This document shows, piece after piece, positions 28,601-35,022 of a stretch of DNA of 64,000 nucleotides (position 1 is the stretch's first letter; each line of letters starts with the position of its first letter). The notes beneath the pieces are model-generated. The model did no database searches. It worked only from the letters and a program-made list of their open reading frames with translations, and was not told the origin of the DNA. Source of the stretch: Piezodorus guildinii (taxonomy: Eukaryota > Arthropoda > Insecta > Hemiptera > Pentatomidae); the NCBI GenBank assembly GCA_023052935.1, contig CM041297.1:100214484-100278483 (forward strand), given 5' to 3'. The translations under genes were made by a program, and so were the position numbers.

Positions 28601-30311
28601 TTATATTTTAATTAAGCAAGCTATGATGAAATTGAACTTAAAGTAATGAAGTTTAAACTGAACTTATTGTAAAAAATAATAGACTATAGTTTTAAATGAA
28701 ACTAAGCTAGGTTGTGACTGTGATTCCTAATTACATTTAATTTATACAAAAATGAAAAAAAAAGGCGTTAGACCAAGTATTATTAATAATGCTAATGAGA
28801 TTTAAGATAAATATATTTTATTAGGGTGAATATTTGTTGTTGTCCAGTTTTAATGAGCATTTTTGTTAGCAATGGCGTTTGAATAGGCGTTTTTCTAATT
28901 GAATAATTAAAAATAAGCAAAATGCTGACCAATTACCTGTGTTAACTAGACAAGTGCTTAGCATTTAATCTAATTTCTCTAATCTAAATTTTACTAATAT
29001 GAGATCAGAAATTTTTATATGTTAATAAGATCAAGGATGTGAAACCAACAGCTTTAGACAAAATATTTTAGTTTTATTAGAAATTTCAATTTTTTTGTTA
29101 AATCAACAGAAAGAATGCATTCTTAACCTAATTATCAACACTTATTGTTAAACAATATATTTCCTCTCATTACTCATTTTCTCTTTCCCATAAAATGGTA
29201 GACTATCCATTTTATTTCTTTAAAATATCAGGAAGAGATCAGATTGAACCTTACTCTCCTAAAAAACAGGAAGCCTACCTAATAACTTCAACTTTTCAAT
29301 ATTACAATGGTTTCCAAAGATATATGGTGTTCAACATATACAACAGCCTTTAGCTGAAAAATGTATGTTTTTAATTTGTACTAAGGTGTTACTAATCATG
29401 ATCTTCTAAGTGTCAGGTTTCAGATAGATATCGTTTTTTAACATTCTTTGACATAAAGAATGTTTGAGAGTGATTAAATTCTCTATAGCTATTCTAATTA
29501 TTTTGGTGCGGTTTATGTATCACCATCGTATAAATATCTTCTTTAGAGTTGTCGGTTATGTATAAGTTTCTAACCAAGTACTGATTAACGTTAAGTTTCA
29601 TGAAATAAATATAGTGTAGTCTTTATAACCATTTGAAACTTTAAAGAATAATGGATTATTATATACGAACTTGAATTGCCAATTTTCTGCTTTTTTTTTT
29701 TTACTTCTTAATACCTGTCCAGTTCATTGAAAACAGGGTTAATCAATTGATTGAGTATTAAATAATTTAGCTTTTACTGGTTTCAAAATAATATTTTAAC
29801 AATTCTATTTCTATTTCATTGCTATCTCATCAGATTGTGTCCATTAAACTATAATCATCATTATATTTGTTTATTTTTTTCTATTTATACCTAATTTATG
29901 GTTCATTTTATTTTGATCTGATATTGCAAATAGTAAATGTTATATTTTTAGGAGAAAAAAAGTATCTGTAATGATTCACTTTCTTTATCTGATACTATTT
30001 TAATTATCAAAATTTTTGACAATTTTTATTAGGTTTCAAATTAAAAAAATAGTTAGTTATAGTTAAATAGCTTTATGGAATATATGCTATTGCTCACTGA
30101 AAGTAATTAGATTAACAATATCTTAAAAGGCTCCAAATTTTTTTGTTATTTGCAATTTATTTTAGGTAGTTGAATTGGAATGTTAACTGATCCATTTATG
30201 AAAATTCATTCCAAAATTATAAGCTCAAATATTTACTTACTTCTGTTTCTATGCTTTCTTGTTTGTTGCAGAAATTTTGAGGATAGTACATCCTATTTAA
30301 CACGGACATAA
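4445..30311 (+). CDS. Rufy: RUFY (RUN and FYVE domain) gene, long isoform, 13 exons
   Basis: Exons: 4445-4629, 4917-5095, 6193-6302, 8623-8830, 8907-9073, 11616-11784, 12388-12495, 14168-14308, 16201-16298, 23323-23506, 26266-26505, 28383-28504, 30272-30311. All introns are GT-AG and every phase matches; counted from ATG 4449 the joined frame is 1947 nt, 648 codons plus stop. Layout: N-terminal 60 residues, RUN domain about 62-250, coiled coil about 275-560, FYVE finger about 571-633. RUFY proteins are endosomal effectors: the RUN domain binds small GTPases or kinesin/dynein adaptors, and the FYVE finger binds phosphatidylinositol 3-phosphate. The length fits RUFY1/RUFY2 (about 600-700 aa). 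The true start is uncertain: the exon begins one base before an in-frame TTG-ATG, so an upstream coding exon ending in phase 2 is possible, and ATG 4455 (A at -3) is an alternative. Which vertebrate paralogue it matches cannot be said; one ancestral insect gene is likely. Confidence 0.93.
4917..5095 (+). CDS. Rufy: RUFY exon: start of RUN domain
   Basis: The acceptor follows an oligo-T tract (AG at 4915-4916); donor GT at 5096. The 59 full codons read [20 protein letters not shown] and onward, with [20 protein letters not shown] and LRHGLRPKK, matching RUFY RUN-domain helices 1-2, where the LDSD-PLQ-FF-V-EH pattern is strongly conserved. Too short and lacking an ATG, so it is easily missed by open-reading-frame scans. 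Ends in phase 0. Confidence 0.93.
5147..5794. mobile_element. Non-autonomous DNA transposon (MITE) with 15-bp terminal inverted repeats
   Basis: The element starts CAGGGTGTCTAGCAA and ends with its exact reverse complement TTGCTAGACACCCTG. It is flanked on both sides by TATAT, a possible 5-bp target duplication in low-complexity sequence. Inside are repeated near-copies of GGAAAAGTCAGG / GTCAGGGAA on both flanks. There is no transposase frame. CAGGG-type ends suggest a hAT-like or related cut-and-paste family, but I cannot assign it. It sits in the RUFY intron between the first two RUN-domain exons. Confidence 0.8.
6193..6302 (+). CDS. Rufy: RUFY exon: RUN domain
   Basis: Acceptor TTTAG at 6188-6192, donor GT at 6303. 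It encodes [19 protein letters not shown], then [16 protein letters not shown] and AG of the next Arg codon. The [13 protein letters not shown] and SVRDLP motifs are signature RUFY RUN-domain sequence. 110 nt, phase 0 in, phase 2 out. It has no ATG and is short, so only the family pattern and phase reveal it. Confidence 0.92.
6504..7745 (+). repeat. Family C repeat, copy 1 (split by a SINE)
   Basis: Copy of an AT-rich repeat about 1.2-1.4 kb long, seen at least seven times in the window. The left end reads TCTGGTTCGCACAACACACG followed by ACTTTCACTTA; the right end reads TATAGGTAAGTGAAAG, so the two ends share the inverted motif ACTTTCACTTACCT. Interior landmarks are TCCAACGGTATG, GAGCTGTTTTTGAGACGG and ACGTGTATTTTCATCGAAAAC. 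There is no lasting coding frame. A SINE is inserted at 7376-7724. The class is unknown; the inverted ends favour a non-autonomous DNA element. Confidence 0.65.
7376..7724 (+). mobile_element. tRNA-derived SINE, family A, full-length copy
   Basis: It begins with a tRNA-like head: A-box region TGGTCTAGTGGATAGAGC, B-box-like GGGTTAGAATCCCGGC (consensus GGTTCGAATCC), then a family body with GGGGCGACCCTAGGGTATGG, GGGGCAGACCCAGCCTCTAT and GGCGGCTGAGCGTGATTAAG, ending at GGGTTGTAGTGGTACAGG plus an oligo-T/TATT tail. It is bounded by a 14-bp direct repeat TATAGGTAAGTGAA at 7362-7375 and 7725-7738, a clear target-site duplication made inside the family C repeat. Confidence 0.9.
7800..8470 (+). repeat. 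Family D repeat, plus-strand copy
   Basis: It shares segments with the foldback element near 39951-41710 and, in reverse, with 51790-52520. Landmarks are TTATTCGGATTCTATGCATC, ACGTAAGCTCCCAAATTTTG, AAAAAGGTTGATTATTGAAA and ACACAATGGTTTATTATTTG. Non-coding and AT-rich. Boundaries are approximate because only shared blocks could be followed by eye. Confidence 0.5.
8623..8830 (+). CDS. Rufy: RUFY exon: core of RUN domain
   Basis: Acceptor TTTTCAG to 8622, donor GT at 8831. It encodes [40 protein letters not shown] and [20 protein letters not shown], ending [20 protein letters not shown] and [13 protein letters not shown] are the most conserved RUFY RUN-domain blocks. 208 nt, phase 2 in, phase 0 out. 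Confidence 0.97.
8907..9073 (+). CDS. Rufy: RUFY exon: end of RUN domain and start of coiled coil
   Basis: Acceptor TTATAG to 8906, donor GTAAGT at 9074. It encodes [20 protein letters not shown], a Ser/Asp-rich acidic linker ([12 protein letters not shown]), then [28 protein letters not shown] closes the RUN domain; [12 protein letters not shown] begins the coiled coil. Intron 8831-8906 is only 76 bp. Phase 2 out. Confidence 0.95.
9250..9800 (-). mobile_element. RTE-like LINE 3' relic
   Basis: The minus strand reads, with frame breaks, the C-terminal end of an endonuclease/RT LINE: a [15 protein letters not shown] block, [13 protein letters not shown], then [14 protein letters not shown] and [10 protein letters not shown]. 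These match the post-RT thumb and tail of RTE-type elements. A (TA)n run at about 9238-9254 lies where the 3' microsatellite tail of the minus-strand element would be. Internal stops show it is dead. It lies in RUFY intron 9074-11615. Confidence 0.7.
9835..9990 (+). mobile_element. SINE family A, 3' fragment
   Basis: Only the body and tail remain: GTGGATACCTAAAAATTGGG, CCTGCCAGCTGAAAGTGATC, AATCACCTCCTTGC and GAACCCAAGACCCG, aligning with the downstream half of the full copy at 7376-7724. The tRNA-like head is missing. Diverged, so old. Confidence 0.7.
10212..10330 (-). pseudogene. Ty3/Gypsy integrase C-terminal fragment (relic)
   Basis: On the minus strand an open stretch reads [20 protein letters not shown] then [15 protein letters not shown]. 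The HVFVR-D-V-KPL--PYEGP-KV pattern is typical of the integrase C-terminus of Ty3/Gypsy retrotransposons. No catalytic core or LTR is seen nearby, so this is an isolated remnant in a RUFY intron. It is not part of the compact LTR element at 60982-62600, whose integrase tail differs. Confidence 0.6.
10664..10880 (-). mobile_element. SINE family B, head-truncated copy
   Basis: Matches the body of the full copy at 20980-21280 (TATGGCTAATCGGAGGATGC, GTGGGAGTCCTAAATTTTGC, AGGGATCTTTAATGAGTACC, TAAAAAATCCTAGGACCACC). The tRNA-like head, expected on its right side, is absent. The TTTGTTTGTTTATTTA run at the left is the reversed (AAAC)n/(TAAA)n tail. Confidence 0.8.
11616..11784 (+). CDS. Rufy: RUFY exon: coiled coil
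   Basis: Acceptor TTTTAG to 11615, donor GT at 11785. It encodes [21 protein letters not shown], then [18 protein letters not shown] and a Lys/Glu-rich end KAEE. The [21 protein letters not shown] block is conserved in RUFY proteins. The ATG at 11578 lies in the intron and is not used. Phase 2 in, phase 0 out. Confidence 0.94.
12091..12195 (+). mobile_element. SINE family A, short 3' fragment
   Basis: The stretch GATTTAGGCCTAATCACC, TTGCACTGCCGTTGGCC and GAACTTGAGACCTTG aligns with the distal part of family A. The sequence just left (TAGTGTAGTTTAGTAAATAG) looks like a decayed head joined by deletion of the middle. Confidence 0.55.
12388..12495 (+). CDS. Rufy: RUFY exon: coiled coil
   Basis: Acceptor AAAG to 12387, donor GTAAAT at 12496. 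36 codons: [20 protein letters not shown] then [16 protein letters not shown], a charged heptad-rich helix. Symmetric (phase 0-0), so it could be skipped without changing frame. The charged composition and phase support it more than specific family motifs. Confidence 0.85.
12911..13090 (-). mobile_element. CR1/L2-like LINE 3' UTR relic
   Basis: AAACTTTATTCTGGGACTAA followed by CTTAAGAATAACA matches, in the same orientation, the 3' end of the CR1/L2-like fragment at 35643-36260. Only non-coding tail sequence remains, with A-rich runs. The next stretch, 13090-13400, is moderately GC-richer and unassigned. Confidence 0.5.
13650..13970. other. Unassigned GC-richer patch in RUFY intron
   Basis: About 300 bp less AT-rich than its surroundings and open on both strands (13669-13935 plus, 13707-13961 minus). 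Neither translation shows a recognisable motif and no other copy was noticed. It may be a transposon fragment. Not called as a gene. Confidence 0.3.
14168..14308 (+). CDS. Rufy: RUFY exon: conserved coiled-coil block before the isoform branch
   Basis: Acceptor TTTCAG to 14167, donor GT at 14309. 47 codons: [69 protein letters not shown] is a hallmark shared by RUFY1, 2 and 3. It ends in phase 0 and can splice to either of two downstream exons that start with the same codons (14548 or 16201). Confidence 0.97.
14548..14679 (+). CDS. Rufy: RUFY alternative terminal exon: short, FYVE-less isoform
   Basis: Acceptor GATAG to 14547, phase 0. It reads [43 protein letters not shown] and stop TAA at 14677-14679. 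Spliced from 14308 it gives a 464-aa protein with RUN domain and coiled coil but no FYVE finger. It aligns without gaps with exon 16201-16298 (10 of the first 33 residues identical, including ECE, L6, K9, E11, L16, K19-T20), so the two arose by exon duplication. From family knowledge, vertebrate RUFY3 short form (Singar1, about 469 aa) has the same plan. GC content is higher than the surrounding introns, as expected of coding sequence. Confidence 0.9.
   Translation, partial: ECEIELTEKGEMVTRLHNKTMQIGQLLDGLKKCQEKPKPLPKK
15228..15233 (+). promoter_or_regulatory. Poly(A) signal of short RUFY isoform
   Basis: First canonical AATAAA found downstream of the short-isoform stop (14679), giving a 3' UTR of about 570 nt. 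A second AATAAA is at 15346-15351. Using these sites would remove exon 16201 and everything after it. Confidence 0.55.
16201..16298 (+). CDS. Rufy: RUFY exon: coiled coil, long-isoform partner of the duplicated exon
   Basis: Acceptor TTCCCAG to 16200, donor GT at 16299. It encodes [20 protein letters not shown] then [12 protein letters not shown] and AA of the next Lys. It matches the AESSLQQK--I-SFE-KTNQ segment of RUFY1/2. Phase 0 in, phase 2 out; the next usable exon in matching phase is 23323, so the intron is about 7 kb. Confidence 0.94.
18326..18341. repeat. Target-site duplication of RTE LINE, left copy
   Basis: GTTATTGTAGATTATA (16 bp) is repeated exactly at 19870-19885 on the other side of the RTE element. 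This fixes both ends of the insertion. Confidence 0.92.
18342..19869 (-). mobile_element. 5'-truncated RTE-clade LINE with target-site duplication
   Basis: The minus-strand element ends in a very short 3' UTR and an (AAT/ATT)n tail, typical of RTE LINEs, and is flanked by a 16-bp exact target duplication. The 5' end is cut inside the RT frame, before the first RT motifs and with no endonuclease domain. The frame is open from the truncation point (APSKQEVK before Met at 19844) to the TAA at 18357-18359. The open frame and exact duplication indicate a recent insertion. Confidence 0.93.
18357..19868 (-). CDS. RTE-type reverse transcriptase, N-terminally truncated
   Basis: About 503 codons without a stop. 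RT motifs in order (numbered from the Met at 19844): [19 protein letters not shown] near residue 108, [13 protein letters not shown] near 136, [15 protein letters not shown] near 193, catalytic [11 protein letters not shown] near 235, KYLGSMV near 302. A C-terminal thumb/tail follows ([39 protein letters not shown]). It would copy element RNA into DNA at a nicked target, but the apurinic-type endonuclease is missing, so the copy is incapable of moving by itself. GC content is well above the flanks, marking it as foreign sequence. Confidence 0.93.
   Translation of the reverse strand, partial: APSKQEVKMAIGKLKRYKAAGNDNITSELIKACGEAGVSKLHVLVKKIWENEKIPEEWKESILIPIHKKGPRTDCNNYRGISLLPVCYKIFSSILTSRITEYAEEIIGDYQCGFRRNRSTIDQIFSLRQILEKKLEYNGVVHQLYIDFKKAYDSIDRQKLYNIMIEQGIPKKLVNLVEMCLSETFHKVRIGHNYSERFEVRSGLKQGDSLSPVLFNIALEYVIEKVIFTEKGLNMGDKIPVLGYADDLVLLGEDTETIQLNTSVLIKTGKQIGLELNTDKTKYMISCRNGGDLDDINISGHTFEHIEKFKYLGSMVTRKNEIQEEIKSRLKVENACYYSVAKLLSSRLLSKSLKVRIYKTIILPTVLYGCETWPLTLKDEQRLKVFENKVLRKIFGPKRDEATGEFRRLHNAELRSLYPVNIIDLIASRRLKWARKVVGLSEERIPRKLVFAEPTGRRPKGRPKRRWEDCIKADLGGLGLTGEHWTSLCRRSLVVSASNLRVR
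19870..19885. repeat. Target-site duplication of RTE LINE, right copy
   Basis: Exact match to 18326-18341; immediately follows the truncated 5' end of the minus-strand RTE element. Confidence 0.92.
20980..21280 (-). mobile_element. tRNA-derived SINE, family B, full copy
   Basis: Minus-strand orientation. The head (right side) reads GTAGCTGGGTGGCTAGCG as A-box region and CACGGGTTCAAACCCGC as B box. The body carries GGTGGTCCTAGGATTTTTTA, CCGTCCTTCGGAGGGG and GCCTATCCAGGTTTTATTAG (plus sense). It ends in a (CAAA)n tail. A 13-bp target duplication ATAAAATTTTGTT flanks it at 20967-20979 and 21281-21293. Confidence 0.9.
23323..23506 (+). CDS. Rufy: RUFY exon: coiled coil
   Basis: Acceptor TTTTCAAAG to 23322, donor GT at 23507. 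The single leading G completes Lys from the previous exon; then [62 protein letters not shown] long charged coiled coil aligned with the ERARQ-AEE-S-KLQ-EL region of RUFY1/2. The frame spans an ATG at 23366 but that is internal. Confidence 0.93.
23636..25250 (-). repeat. Family C repeat, copy 2 (split by a LINE relic)
   Basis: Minus-oriented copy: GCTCTAACGATTTTTATTAA, ATGGGCTTTAATATCACG, TCTGACAGAGCTTAAATGCT, then after the LINE insertion GCATAATATACTGTTAAAAA and the end AAGGTAAGTGAACGTCGTGT with TGCATGCACTAGATTTT. The right-hand end on the plus strand carries AAG|GTAAGT, identical to a consensus splice donor. Located in RUFY intron 23507-26265. Confidence 0.65.
23904..24735 (+). mobile_element. 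CR1/L2-like LINE 3' fragment (decayed)
   Basis: Across frameshifts the plus strand reads the C-terminal end of a CR1/L2-type ORF2: [20 protein letters not shown], then a TRSRPLDLF block and [12 protein letters not shown]...STFKSRIF. The ILRNSIP segment corresponds to LWNSLPTHIR in the better copy at 35995-36270. The frame contains a roughly 24-bp unit repeated in tandem (CCTTCCATC-TGTCA-TCCATT-CT, about 24396-24476). The 3' UTR ends CTCAGAATAATAAAG at about 24692. Confidence 0.65.
25837..25866. repeat. Poly(T) run next to a decayed hammerhead-type repeat
   Basis: About 27 Ts. The preceding 25680-25835 (TGTTTCCATATTTTATTATT, GGTTGTTATCTTATTTTTTT) resembles the left half of the hammerhead-bearing repeat at 47170-47400, but the ribozyme core is lost. 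Confidence 0.45.
26266..26505 (+). CDS. Rufy: RUFY exon: end of coiled coil and start of FYVE finger
   Basis: Acceptor TTTACAG to 26265, donor GT at 26506. 80 codons: [40 protein letters not shown], then a short linker and [25 protein letters not shown]573-LAD576 is the WxxD signature of FYVE domains; CKIC holds zinc ligands 1 and 2. The downstream half of the R+HHC+xCG motif is in the next exon. Phase 0-0. Confidence 0.97.
27000..27110 (-). repeat. Degenerate hammerhead-type repeat
   Basis: The minus strand reads CCTGAAGAAAGCCTATAATT then TAGGCCGAAACTCGGC. Compared with the hammerhead core this is CTGAAGA instead of CTGATGA, with the stem II arms GCCTA/TAGGC intact and GAAAC present but followed by TC rather than GTC. 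Probably inactive. Confidence 0.6.
27340..27643 (+). mobile_element. SINE family A, near full-length
   Basis: Head GCAGCGTGGTCTAGTGTATA GAGC, B-box-like GGGTTTCAAATCCCGGC, body GGGGCAGACCCGGACTCTAT and AAAATTGGGGAAAACCTGAG, end CATGGGTTGTTGAGGTAC. Inserted in family C copy 3. I did not find a convincing target duplication. Confidence 0.85.
28383..28504 (+). CDS. Rufy: RUFY exon: FYVE zinc finger
   Basis: Acceptor TTTACAG to 28382, donor GT at 28505. [40 protein letters not shown] plus AA. With the preceding TKRK it completes RKHHCRNCG, the PI3P-binding basic motif, and RVC near the end. The eight zinc ligands show canonical FYVE spacing: C-x2-C-x12-C-x2-C-x4-C-x2-C-x16-C-x2-C. If the donor is not used, reading AAG TAA stops the protein at once (TAA 28506-28508), so intron retention would give a slightly shorter but FYVE-complete protein. 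Confidence 0.98.
30272..30311 (+). CDS. Rufy: RUFY last exon: C-terminal tail
   Basis: Acceptor TTTGTTGCAG to 30271. One base A completes Lys, then [12 protein letters not shown] and stop TAA 30309-30311. The exact phase match and the strong acceptor support it; the tail itself has no domain. Only 40 coding bases, followed by the 3' UTR. Confidence 0.82.
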
Positions 30312-30528
30312 GTCAATTTTGTTTTTCAAAAATCAAAAGAACAAAAAAAGTTATATTTTTATTGACTGTGTGAGATGTAGATATTCCAACATCTCACTAT
30401 ATTTTATACATATTGATTATTTTATATAGTTTTTATAAGATGTTTTAGTTAATTTTAATATGTTATTTAAATATGATATTGTTGTAAGCTTGTAAGTATA
30501 TATTTTTCTTGAAAATTGTTAAAATATA

Positions 30529-30534
30529 AATAAA
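30529..30534 (+). promoter_or_regulatory. Poly(A) signal of long RUFY isoform
   Basis: AATAAA about 220 nt after the stop, in a TATAAATAAATATTG context, with a T-rich/TG-rich stretch following (GTTGAATGAGTTTCTT). The likely end of the long transcript is around 30550. Confidence 0.65.
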
Positions 30535-30715
30535 TATTGTTGAATGAGTTTCTTATTTATGAAAATATCCTTTTCTGCAGTACTTTCCTACAATTAGGTA
30601 CATCTGGATATTTCAGTACTAGCTTATTTTATACTTTAAAAGAAATATGTAAAATGTATACATTTTTGTGTATAGTTCACTCCAAAACAAAGTGAAAACT
30701 ATTTAAATAGTAGTT

Positions 30716-30890
30716 ATGCCGTCCTTCTGAGAGGACATTTAAAGGTGTTCTCGAGCCTGTGTGATGTCAGGTACTTGTTAAAGATCCCTATCCTAATAAA
30801 ACCTGGATAGGCAAAATTTAAGACTCCCACTGTAGCATCGTCCGATTAGCCACTGTAGCAAAAAGTGACGTTAAATAAATAAACAAACAA
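30716..30890 (+). mobile_element. SINE family B, head-truncated
   Basis: Plus-oriented body and tail: GCCGTCCTTCTGAGAGGACA, AGATCCCTATCCTAATAAAA, CATCGTCCGATTAGCCACTG, ending AAATAAATAAACAAACAAAC. The tRNA-like head is missing. Confidence 0.8.
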
Positions 30891-31268
30891 ACCATTTAAA
30901 TACTCACATATCATGCTAATATTATGAACTCATCTTATTTATTGAAAATTGAATTCCTCAAAAATATCTCCTGATAACACGTTTTAACAAAAAAAAAAAA
31001 TATTTCAAAGATTTAACAAAGTCTCATATTTTCTATATTTAGGTATATGTTTCAAATGAATACGAGTCCAGCATAGCCTTGCTTATTTATCTTATTCTAG
31101 AAGAGTAATTTATTTCAATGTTATTTAAGTCATGAACATTACCTTTAAAGTATGCTGCAAGATGAAATTATAAGTGTAGATTTAAGATAGTGGTGGCATA
31201 AAGAATAGAAATGCAGGAGTATTTACTGCTCGAGTTAACATGGAAGGATGACAAGGCGCTCTAAAAAC

Positions 31269-31710
31269 TACACTGCTGGTCAAAACTTTGAAATTACCTA
31301 TGGTTTACATCAATAAATCACAAAATGAATATCAAAATAAAATATAGGTATCTTATTATTATTTGTATTTATAAACAAATTTGTTTAGGTGTAAGTTTGT
31401 CAATATTGTAAATAAGAAGAAATAATTTGATTAAATATTATTACTGAGAATTCTAACGTAATAAAAATAAATAAGAAAAAACAATGTGATTTTTTGCGTC
31501 TGGAGCTTTATTTACTGTCTTATAATCTCATAGGGGAATTGAGAAGATAAATTTTATTGTTGGTTTGATTTATTGATTTGTAAGAAGTTCACTGCACAGG
31601 TAATTTGTTTTTTTTTCATTGAAGAATGAATTTTCAGTTTAATTGCGCAATGCAACTCACTAATACTCAAAGAGAAAAAATCAAAGCCCCACTTTTTGAC
31701 TGGCACTGTA
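31269..31710. mobile_element. Tc1-like MITE with TA target duplication
   Basis: Ends CACTGCTGGTCAAAACTTT and, in reverse complement, CAGTGCCAGTCAAAAAGTGG; the TGCyrGTCAAAA end is the usual Tc1-like terminus. A TA dinucleotide lies outside each end (31269-31270, 31709-31710). About 440 bp, with no transposase frame. Confidence 0.75.
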
Positions 31711-31814
31711 TATTTTATTCAACACTAACAATTACAATAATTATTTAAATTAACAAAAAAAATATATTTTCTTTTAATATATTGAGAATGTATATTTGAC
31801 TGTAGAAATCATCT

Positions 31815-31935
31815 TAGGTAGAAATAATTGGGGGTCAGTCTTTTTTAATATTATAATATTGACGACGTTTCGGCTCAAACTTGTGAGCCATGTCAAGCAT
31901 AAACTAATGTTGATATTTCTACCTACGTTTCCTTT
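31815..31935 (-). repeat. Hammerhead-type repeat, minus copy
   Basis: The minus strand reads GACATGGCTCACAAGTTTG then AGCCGAAACGTCGTC. GGCTC/GAGCC can form stem II and GAAACGTC is intact, but the CTGATGA core is replaced by a CTTGACA-like sequence. Flanks GGTAGAAATAATTGGGGGTC and GTCAAGCATAAAC are shared with 62690-62970. Confidence 0.6.
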
Positions 31936-32314
31936 TAATAGATTTAAAAATTATATATTTGATGATTGTTTACTTGAAAATTTAAAATTTAGTTATAAGT
32001 TTGACACATTGATAAGTTAATGACTGCTGTTAAAATTGCAACGTTTTTATTTGTTTAAGTCATAATATTAGGATTCTATGCCTACACTAATATGTCTGAA
32101 TAATAACCCTTTTTATTAACTGAACAGATTAGGATCCATTTTTTAAGTTTATAGGTTTCTAATTTCATAAAATGCATACAAATTAAAATACCACTGTGAT
32201 TGGTGATGAAAACGAATTAAATGTTGTTTCTCAGGAGAAAAATAGTGTGATTAGTGGTCAAAAAGTAAATAAATGAAGTATTCCTTCACTATTTATAGCT
32301 TTACCGATGTGAAC

Positions 32315-32420
32315 TCCAGCTGCTGCACCTTTTGGGACCCCGACGATGATTTAAAATGTGGGCCGAAACGTTGACAAGCAAAGACTAGTTAAAGACTTCA
32401 CCCATAATGTTTTTCATTAG
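32315..32420 (+). repeat. Decayed hammerhead-type repeat
   Basis: CGACGATGATTTAAAATGTG followed by GGCCGAAACGTTGACA. GAAACGTT is retained but stem II and the CTGATGA core are damaged. Confidence 0.5.
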
Positions 32421-32424
32421 AATT

Positions 32425-33900
32425 TCCCTACAGTCAACTGTAGTAATCATTAAAAATGACGTTCTGGTTTCTTCAGCAAGCGCTGCCTAAAAGCTTTAAT
32501 AAAAAAATAGGTTCCTCCTTCCTAACTACAATCCAAAAAACGGCGAACGAAATAAATGAATTAAATTTTCGATCAACTTGTCCACCTCCAAACGATTTTC
32601 AACCCACTAAGGATTAAGGCCGTACTTAAGTTACTTAACTATATTGATCCCGGAATATTGGTAATATTAGGTATTTAGTATGTTCAAATTAGCCGTTATA
32701 TTATTTCTTGTTTACTCTTTAGTCATTTTGAGGAAGAAAGTGGGAAATAAAACTGTGTTTCACATTATATCGACATTTTATGTAAAATAGCTGTATATTT
32801 TCTCATTTCACGGCAAAACTAGGATGAAGTTTTTTACGCCTTCAGGCTGAAGGAGTTTTCCCTTGTTAAGAGACCTCGTAGATAACTGCCAAAAGATATA
32901 TAGGTAAGTGTGTCGAGAGATGATACAGCAAGTTCAAGATCACCGTTAGATTTCCTACGTGAACGATTCGTTAGCGATGGTGAATGTGACTGATGATTCC
33001 TGAACGACTCGCTGTTGATTTACAGTGTCACCATTAAGGTGGGAGAAAGCAATCTATTATTTTAGGAACCTGGAAATTCAATTTTTTCTAATCATACAAA
33101 GAAGACAATGTTAGCTATTAAATTCGTATATGCTACCAACATAAACATAAAAAAAAAATAAATAAAATAAACCGTGCAGACGTATGCTTATTTCAAATCA
33201 AAGGTAGCTGACGAGGATAAGTTCAAAAAATAAATAATATATTTGTCGAAAACAGAACAGTATAGTTTACGCAGTAGAGCTATAGGGCTAGAACATTAAA
33301 AATATGATAAATTTTCAATAGGACTGTTAAAGTAAAGAGAGTGACAGTGAAATCCTAACGCATCGGCGTAAACGCTAAGCGGCTATTTTGTATTGTAAAT
33401 GTAAATTAAAATAATTTGTTAGATGCATTAAATATTATAGAAGTAAGTTTTATGGTTATGATTGTTGTTTGAAATGTGAAGGCTCTGTATCAAAAGTAAT
33501 TCTATGAATAGCCAATTTGACAGGAATGAGTGGATTTTGAGTCTGTGTGTAAATTACAGTAAAGGTAAAAGCGAAGAGTTAATGAAAAGGAAGATAACAT
33601 TAAACAAAAATATATAGTTGAGGCATAAACCATTAAGATAAGAAATAGAAAATATAAACCAAAAAACACAGTTAGAAAAAATCACGATTTGTGAACGATA
33701 TTCTCTAACTCTTGATCTAATTAAGATGAATTAAAACATATAATATTCACGTTTCTACTCCTCCTATAAAAAATTATATATTTAACAATAATATCTTATA
33801 AAATCTGTACACGTCGTAAATTCCTGTGTTAGTTTGTAATAGGTCATTTCATTCGATTTGAATGTTTTTTTATACAATAGAATAAATTGATCTAATACAA
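32425..33900. other. No gene recognised
   Basis: AT-rich sequence with many stops in all frames. There is no repeat I could match elsewhere in the window, apart from poorly defined similarity to family C near its right end. Confidence 0.5.
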
Positions 33901-33902
33901 AA

Positions 33903-35022
33903 AAAAACCTGGTTCGCGCATCATATGACTCACTTACCTCCGTTGCTAAAATCAATTTAAGACTTTTTAAATACATTTAAAATAATAATAATAAAATAAA
34001 TTAAAAAAAAAAATGAATGAGAAAATATAATATAGGATAAAAAAATAAAATAAAATTTTGTATTGAAACATTACGTTTTACTTAATACTTATTTATTATT
34101 GATATGATCTTATCTTTCTTTCCACGTTCGTTCTTTTATTTATTATATAATCTTTTTTTCTTATTATTATTTTTATTTATTTAAAAAAAAATTAATTTAT
34201 TTATTTTATTTTTTCTTATATTAAATGACCATAGAATTATTTTCTGGATCGGCGCTAATGACCTAGATGTTTTGCGCCTTAACATAAACAAGTTTTTTTA
34301 TTAAATAATCTATTATATTTTATCTACAACAATCAGTTAGTTTCATCGTTTTATCACTTCCATTAACTTTTACAATTCCGTGTGTTAGATAACATTTTCC
34401 CTAAAATCTTTAGCTATCCGACGGTATATTCTACATTTTATTACTACTATTATTGTGTTCAAAAACTAGATAAAAGAATATTATTGCAATTTTCTCCTTT
34501 TGTTGTTTATCAAATTTGCCCAAATTGAACATTTGGCTGTTATTTATCAATTTTAACAAGATGATGTGCCTAATTTTTTGAAATCTACAAAATTATAGGT
34601 ACTTTAGAGGAAGAAATTTTAAATTTTCGGCATTTAAATCCTGTGGACTATTTTAATCAGAACCTACATGATATTAAAGTCCGTTAAATTTTACATCCAT
34701 ATAGCGAGTTTAATCAAAATCTTTAGAGCCGTATTTGAGAAATCGTAAAAAGGTGCATGGTATAAAGTGGTTCTTTTGGTTAGCTGATTTTGATGAAAAA
34801 GTTTTTGTAACATCTCGGGAATATAGTTATTTAAAAAAATGAAATTTCAGTTTCGTATGACTTTTAGTTTTTGCGTTAGACTCACCACATACTGACTGAC
34901 ACACACACCTTTCTGCTGGACTTGGTCATTTCGACTCAGGGGACTCTAAAAGTGTATTTCAGGTGAAAACTCGAATTCGAAATATTCCATATATAGGTAC
35001 GTGAAAGTAAAAATGTATTAAA
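33903..35022 (+). repeat. Family C repeat, copy 4
   Basis: Left end CCTGGTTCGCGCATCATATG and ACTCACTTACCTCCGTTG; interior CAACAATCAGTTAGTTTCAT, ATCCGACGGTATATTCTAC, GAAAACTCGAATTCG; right end ATATAGGTACGTGAAAG. The right-hand splice-donor-like motif is mutated (GTACGT). Long A- and T-rich runs interrupt it at 33980-34200. Confidence 0.65.
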
